Positions 58,440-64,000 of a stretch of DNA of 64,000 nt are shown piece after piece (the first letter of the stretch is position 1; the number at the start of each line of letters is the position of its first letter). Origin of the DNA: Dryococelus australis. Lineage: Eukaryota; Arthropoda; Insecta; Phasmatodea; Phasmatidae. Made by a program: the position numbers and the translations under genes. Below the pieces are notes generated by a model. It was not told the DNA's origin and did no database searches. It was given only the letters and a program-made list of their open reading frames with translations. The stretch covers positions 22,058,795 through 22,122,794 of the forward strand of contig CM057002.1 in assembly GCA_029891345.1 (NCBI GenBank), written 5' to 3'.

Positions 58440-58965
58440 TGGCACAGCAGGCTGATTTAGCATCGCGGGGGGGAAAAAACCCGGAGCGAAAGCTTGCTTA
58501 GCCTCAGAGATATCAGACGTCGATTGGCGACCAGCCGACGGCGGCGTCGGCGCGTAAAGACGCGCCGACAGGTTTTTACAGAGCGTCATGATCAGCGCAT
58601 GAGGCCAGACGACGCAGATAAGGCTGAGTGCTGGTGCCGTTTGAAGTCCGCCGACGTCGCGGCGACACAGGGGGCAGGGGCTCATGTCTGAGGCTGACCG
58701 CCCTGCCTGTCCTCACTAAAATTAACCTCCCTCCTGGACCATCCCCCCCTCCCCACCCCGCACCGTCAAAACACACACGATCTAACTGCCTCCCGCGCCT
58801 CTTGAGCGAGTTACTCACCAGCAGAACACTTTCATCCCCCTACTCCCCTCCTACGTATCGCACACACGGCGCGCCACTGGATCTGCTACCGTCCGCCCTC
58901 CCACAGCGAGGTTCGCCTAGCGACCACAAGATAGCGCTGCCCTCGCGCTGCGAGGGAGGAGTGAG
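58440..58965. promoter_or_regulatory. CpG-rich island with hairpin; no supported reading frame
   Basis: A second GC-rich island. It holds a perfect 10-bp stem with a 4-base loop at 58546-58569 (GTCGGCGCGT / ACGCGCCGAC) and long C-rich runs. Frames are open on both strands (58266-58685 minus; 58628-58978 plus) but give low-complexity Arg/Pro/Ser peptides without motifs. It may be a promoter or 5' UTR of a gene outside the window. Confidence 0.3.
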
Positions 58966-58980
58966 TGAAGATATTTAGGC
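58949..58980 (-). mobile_element. Short SINE tail fragment
   Basis: GAGTGAGTGAAGATATTTAGGC matches the SINE tail in reverse; no body follows. Confidence 0.4.
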
Positions 58981-60094
58981 CGCCGTCACACCGGATGCAG
59001 AGCTACGAGTTCCGATCGCAATTGCTTCTCGTTCAAAGTGAACAGTTTTCATAAGTCGTTTCAAACGACTTCTCTTCTCTGCTGCGCTCCTATTGGCTGC
59101 TTCCAAGTAAACAAGAAGTGTAATAAATATTGCTGAATTTGGCGGGAAGTCCTGCCCTCGTCGAATTAACTTAAGTTTAAGGTTGAATGTATTAATACCT
59201 ACCCATTATGTCATTACAGTAAAAGTGGAGGTTTCATAGCAATTAAAAAAAATAGTGATATATTTTGGAGGCTATTAAAATTAAATATAATACATTTTAA
59301 GTTCCATGTTTGTTCAGGTTAGGATTTCTATTGGTTTCATTCTGCTTTGGGTGCGTGGCCGTGAAAACACGTTCTGTTTTTAAACTTGTTCAGACATGGC
59401 TACCGAATATATTAAGCTGAAAGTGTTTAACAGTACTCGTGTAACCACGGCCTTAGACTCCTGGAATACGACGCCTTCACAACCTTTGCCCATTGCATGA
59501 AAATATCGGGGGAGATTTTTACTTTTTTCCCCGGATTGAAAACTCTCAAAATCCTGGTTATTCAGGTCTGCGGTATTGTGTTTCAATATTGACTTGGCAA
59601 CGAGAGGTTGCGAATGTATGGCCTTCGTGATTGCAAAAACTTTGAAAACAGCTTGGTCATCTCCATAATCTCAAATAAACGTAACGTCTCTGAGAGATAA
59701 AGACACATGGGATAAATAGTTTGTCACAAACTTTGAGCTGAAGAGAAAATTAAAATGTTTAATGAAATAAGCCTACTTAAAAATTTCAAACTTAACAGTA
59801 AACATTTTGTATTTCATGCGTACATTTTTACACGTGTGACAAACAAAATTGATAAACTGCTGCAATGTAAAGATCCCTAGAATTTTACGGATAGGAAAAT
59901 AAATATTTTTAGCTTAACTTTTGTTACACATTCGTGTTAATTTACGTGAGGAAGTTATGCATGCGGTACGTGAATTTAAAACGCGAGCAGACGACATCGC
60001 GAAAATAACAAACCCATGGAAAACAAAGATAAGGCAACAACGTCCCTATCGTGATTGGTCAGCGAGATCACGCGGTGCAGATTCACGTATCGCT
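58981..60094. other. No gene seen
   Basis: Follows the CpG island; contains TCCTATTGGCTGC at 59088. AT-rich beyond. Confidence 0.4.
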
Positions 60095-60388
60095 AGGCGC
60101 ACGCAAAATTCGCGTTATTATTTGAAGACAGACGAGACTTCAAACACTTGTGTTTCGTGTGGGCTTTGTCGTTGGACTACAGTTTGTTACGACACGCCCA
60201 GGACGGATTTGGACCAATAGGAAACCAATAACGAGAAGCTGGCCCAATCACGTCCGATCAAGCCGAAAGGGAAAATTTCTCCTCGTTGCTGTAGAAGCCA
60301 ATAAAGAAGTGGCACCGGCTCGAACATGTACAGGACGGTGAATTTTAGCGTGCTGCCAGAAAATAACGCGAATTTTGCATGTCTCTAG
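60095..60388 (+). mobile_element. MITE family C
   Basis: GCAAAATTCGCGTTATTATT / AACGCGAATTTTGCATGTCTCTA; near-consensus. Confidence 0.75.
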
Positions 60389-60390
60389 TG

Positions 60391-60631
60391 TAGAGAGCTG
60401 AAAAATTAGCGAGTTCAATGACCTGCAGGCTAGTCTCTACAGTCATATGTACACATATGCCGATACCAACTTCACATTGGTTATCTGCTGTCACAGTGCA
60501 AGGTGACAATTGGACACCGTTTTTCAGGAGGTTTCGAACACCGTGGGGACCAATGGCTAAAGTTATATTAACGCACGTGTTTTGAATTCTAGCTTATCCC
60601 AAAATTAATCCGCGTATTCTTCAGGTCTCTA
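60391..60631 (+). mobile_element. MITE family B, abutting a family C copy
   Basis: TAGAGAGCTGAAAAATTAGC / TTCTTCAGGTCTCTA. Starts 3 bp after the end of the C copy at 60095-60388. Confidence 0.8.
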
Positions 60632-60638
60632 CTCTACA

Positions 60639-61153
60639 CTGTTAAAAAAAAAAAAATTGCCTTCATTTTACTGAAAAGTGCTGGTAAAAATCTATCCAGA
60701 AGTGTCTGTAAATTCTTCGTAAAATTACGGACACATTGATTTTCTGAAATGGACTTTCCGTAAATTTCACGGAACCTCTCCGTTAATTTCTAAGTTAGTT
60801 TGATAAAAGCAAATATTCAGTTTCTATTAAATTTAGTGTATTTTTAAAGTTGCCAAATGTTACAGACGCCTAATGCTATTTTTTCATGTTTGGAAGAATA
60901 GGTCATAGTCTCGTGGATAACCTTAACTGCCGCAGGAATGATAATTTTCCTGTTACAGTGGCGAATAAAGCTTCGCGTAGAATCGGCATTGTTCGTTCCC
61001 GTAACTCGAAGCCAAAGGGAATACGGAGACTTTCCGTATTTTGTATTTACGGACTTAACTCCGTTTTTCGTCATTACGGATTGCCTTTCCGTATATAGAC
61101 TGTACACTTCCGTAAAACATTCCGTAAATATACGGAAATTTTTAACAGTGTAG
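60639..61153. mobile_element. MITE with TTCCGTAA repeats
   Basis: Ends TACACTGTTAAAAA and TTTTTAACAGTGTA are inverted. Subterminal motifs TTACGG/CCGTAA recur many times on both sides. About 515 bp, no coding capacity. Confidence 0.7.
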
Positions 61154-62541
61154 TGATACAAACCAGTAGGCCAGTACTAAGTGGGAAAGCAGACTAACAG
61201 AAATGATGTTCCTTTAAGAGTAATGACACATATGTAGCTTTTCTTGAATGCCAATAGGCTAATTGTGTGCAAAGTACAAGTGTTAAGTACTATATGGTCC
61301 AATCATAAAAGTAACGACAGAGTAGGTTCTATACGTTCTTGATGTCTTACCTATCACTGAATAAATTAGCAAAATTCAAGGACCTTTAGCGTTAATAGGT
61401 GCTAGACATAAAAATACTCCCTGCGTTCAATGGAGCTACATTCTGCCAAATTAACTCGCGGATTCCTCTGGACCGTATGTGGGGCAGCGAATAAAAAGAG
61501 ATTACTTTTGGGAGATCAAATTACAAGGAAAACAGTGGCAGTAAACTTTAATGGCAGCGGAAGCGCAGTCTTCATTTCGCAAACTGTCTTTTATAAAACC
61601 TTAAATTAGCTTCCGTATCTTTCAGCCTTCCCCTCGCGATACCTACAGCTTACACTCTATGAGCACCCACTAAAGCAGTAATTCTAACGTGTCCAAAGTA
61701 GCCGGAGAAATTAAGGGGAAAACGCAGAGAAGAGTAAGGCATCGCCGGTAGTAATTTTGACATATCTTCTCTTGTCATAGTTCCCGGACGTATTTAGAAT
61801 TGCTTTTGCCTTTTTACATCCAGATTTATTACGTTTTCCCTTGTTAAATACGCTTCTTCCCTTCGCAGACAAAAAAAATATATGTAATTGATTTTAAAAT
61901 TAAATAAAAAAGCCAAACTATTTGAAATTACGGCAAGACAACTTCGAAAGATATGAATGAGCTCGATTTTTAGACGAAATTTAGCATTCTGTAGATGAAA
62001 TCGTGTCTAGTTATTTAAACGTTGCTTCATTGTAACATCACCGTTTTTTTTTTACGACCTGGTAGACACTACGCTTCCACCTTCGGGATAGTCAAATGGT
62101 GAAACCCAAAAATTTTAGTCTGTTTATTTGAATGTCTGACCTCTAAAAGTAAACGCTTTCTTTGTATGCGCACAGTAATAGACGATAACACAAAATACTT
62201 CTATCTACATCTAAAGTAAATGAGAGTTCTATTTTTCTTTACATAATTTCAATCACCTTGGTGGTGTAAGATTCTGATAAAGACTAATAACACCCTTGAG
62301 CAATATTCCTTAGCGTAGCTCGCGCTACAGTGGAAAAGAAACTGTTTCTGCTACTGGAAACAAAACTGGCAAGTATGTATTTGGATTGTCGCGTTTGCGC
62401 TTGTCAGACTCTTAAATATCGTGAATAACAATTATAATTATTTCATAACACACGAAATAAACAGTATAGATTCTATAAAGCGTTGCATACGAAGGCATAT
62501 TTGAGTGGAAGAAAATCAACTCGGTACTTCGTTGGGAAGTG
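61154..62541. other. No gene seen
   Basis: AT-rich; no convincing frame or repeat match apart from weak MITE-like words near 61437-61480 (AACTCGCGGATTCCTCTGG). Confidence 0.4.
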
Positions 62542-62552
62542 GGAAGGCCGAG

Positions 62553-62812
62553 TGAGTGAGTGAAGAGATTTGGGCGGCTCTTAATATCACGGTCTTGAGA
62601 GCCGACGAGGGTGAAACGAGGTGTGTATGGAGCAGCGCCGGGATGAAAGGCCGGGGGAAATGGGAGATCCCGTGAACATCCGCCGACCGGCAGCATCGTC
62701 CGGCACGTTTACCGCATGCGAAATCCAGGAGCTGACCATGTCGGAAATCGAACCCGATTCGCCTCGGCGTGAGACGAGTAAACTAACCACTGCACCCCCG
62801 CGGCCCCGCGCA
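62553..62812 (-). mobile_element. tRNA-derived SINE, near full length
   Basis: Runs from tail GAGTGAGTGAAGAGATTTGG to head CGCGGCCCC. Flanked by GGAAGGCCGAG (62542) and GGAAGGCTGAG (62813), an 11-bp duplication with one mismatch. Confidence 0.8.
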
Positions 62813-62867
62813 GGAAGGCTGAGACCAACAGACACGTCGTTCTTATAGTGGTGGATATGGGAGAGGC

Positions 62868-62926
62868 AATCACCCTCATCAGCTCTCAAGACTTCGTCGC
62901 CCAAATCTCTTCACTTCCCTCACTCC
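62868..62926 (+). mobile_element. Inverted SINE tail belonging to the copy at 63115-63298
   Basis: Carries the SINE tail (CACCCTCATCAGCTCTCAAG to CTCTTCACTTCC) in the opposite orientation to the neighbouring body that lacks it. It is followed by GTCATTTAC, the reverse complement of the 9 bp flanking the other end of that body. Confidence 0.6.
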
Positions 62927-63114
62927 GTCATTTACATACTTGAACCAGTATAGTGGTTCGTTGGCTCCTTCCATGGGGAGAGACTAAAGAGTAGTTTAAA
63001 TAATAGCAAAATCTCGGTAGTCCAATCATGTAAGGAGCACTAAAGTGTTGTGTGTTATCACTTACCACCGAACGAGTTTGGGCAATGCACAAGTGTTGCA
63101 TGGGGTTTTTTTTT

Positions 63115-63298
63115 AAGGTGTGTATGGAGCGGCGCCGGAATGAAAGGACGGTGGAAACGTGAGATCCCCGAGAAAAAAAAACCTTCGACCAGCGGCATCG
63201 TCCTGCACGATTCCCACATGCGATTGTCCGGTGACCCGACTGGGGATCGAGCCCGGTTCGCCTCGGTGGGATGCGGGCGGGCTAACCGCTCGGCCCCC
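63115..63298 (-). mobile_element. SINE body and head whose tail was inverted away
   Basis: Starts abruptly at GTGTGTATGGAGCGGCGCC without the usual tail and ends at the head CGGCCCCC, followed by GTAAATGAC (63299-63307). Confidence 0.75.
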
Positions 63299-63307
63299 GT
63301 AAATGAC

Positions 63308-64000
63308 TGAGAAATATAGGTTGCTGCCAAATGAATTTGCAAAATATGCGAACCTCTTATTATTGCTTATTACGGCCGCTTGCAAAATTCGCAGTGCTTT
63401 AGTCGTGGCGTGACAAAAATCGCCCATTTAAGTACAAAAATATACATGTTGAATGAGCGGTTATTAAAAACGATCAACACAGGCAAGAAAACAGGGAAAT
63501 GATGTGTATTTTGTTGGAGACATCCACGGGATGGTTGGTGGGTCAAAATTAATACTGCTGCAAGGCGTAAAAATTAATAAAGTTCAGCATGACCATGCCA
63601 GCAGACATCTTCATTATGGAAAAACTTGGCGTACATGGAAAGGAGAGTACTGCATTCGCGATCGGAGGACATGCCGTATGGCTCAGGAAACATGGCTGAA
63701 AGCCAGTGGCGTGTGGTGACCTCTTGCGAGGCAAGCTGGCCCTAGCTCTGTGCTGTACCCTGTTGGTTATTAGTGTACACTTCCCCCACTAATCCGTAGC
63801 TCGGGCAGCTGACGCCACAGGACGTGTGCAATTGCTCCCTTTCTGCTCGCTCGTGAGTGGTCGGAATACATTCCGTTTCCCCCAGGTTCCACGGTGGTTA
63901 CCGGCTCCTGCTGCGTGCAGCGAGAATGTGCAGCAGTGAGCAAGCAACACTTCACCGCACGCCACTGCCAAACGCTATCATGAGTAGGCCACCAGCCGAG
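63308..64000. other. No gene seen
   Basis: Composition is balanced and several frames are open, but none carries motifs; the last 350 bp may belong to a repeat cut by the window edge. Confidence 0.35.

Noticed and set aside
58266..58978. Open frames in the 58.4-59.0 kb GC island
   Set aside because: Frames on both strands give low-complexity Arg/Pro/Ser peptides, as expected from GC-rich non-coding DNA.
63504..63719. Frame starting MYFVGDIHG, which recalls a metallophosphatase GDxHG motif
   Set aside because: Only the first residues match; no further phosphatase motif follows and the rest is low in coding character.

Overview
The window is intron-containing, AT-rich eukaryotic DNA packed with transposon remnants. 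It is most likely from an arthropod, probably an insect with a large genome. The reasons are split reading frames with GT..AG junctions, tRNA-headed SINEs with clear target-site duplications, dozens of short inverted-terminal-repeat elements (MITEs), a Polinton-type element, and a degenerate interstitial run of the arthropod telomere unit TTAGG. The species cannot be named from the sequence. No bacterial operon, CRISPR array, rRNA or convincing functional tRNA is visible.

The one gene that can be assembled lies on the minus strand between 14511 and 8366. Three coding exons (14511-14127, 11313-11084, 8752-8366) join in phase into a model of 333 residues: a charged helical N-terminus, a C4HC3 RING-CH zinc finger of the MARCH ubiquitin-ligase type, and two membrane segments. 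Just upstream (17475-17073) is a second first exon, paralogous along its whole length, with the same phase-1 donor and similar 5' flanking DNA. Between the two first exons lies a ruined copy of the RING exon (about 15865-15721). The locus therefore looks like a tandem duplication in which one RING exon died, leaving two possible first exons or promoters for one surviving RING and membrane body.

On the plus strand, a GC-rich island at about 39340-39720 holds a plausible first coding exon (39555-39708) with a strong GTGAGT donor and no recognised family. Two further CpG-rich, CCAAT-containing islands (about 31560-32075 and 58440-58960) look like promoters without a supported reading frame.

Most of the rest is repeats. 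One MITE clan (families A, B, C, D, E, H and relatives) shares a subterminal TTCGCGAA core. A second clan (F, about 420 bp; G, about 240 bp) ends in TTCACGRTAAAGTGAGCACTTT-like repeats. Other repeats are piggyBac-like and TTCCGTAA-type MITEs, at least seven tRNA-derived SINE copies, and several tandem duplications. From 22647 to 28323 lies a decayed Polinton/Maverick derivative of 5.7 kb with terminal inverted repeats of about 1.1 kb and remains of an adenain-type protease. Nested insertions let several of these events be ordered in time.

Sequence between the listed features is AT-rich and shows no gene I can support. Repeat boundaries are read by eye and may be off by a few bases, more for old copies.
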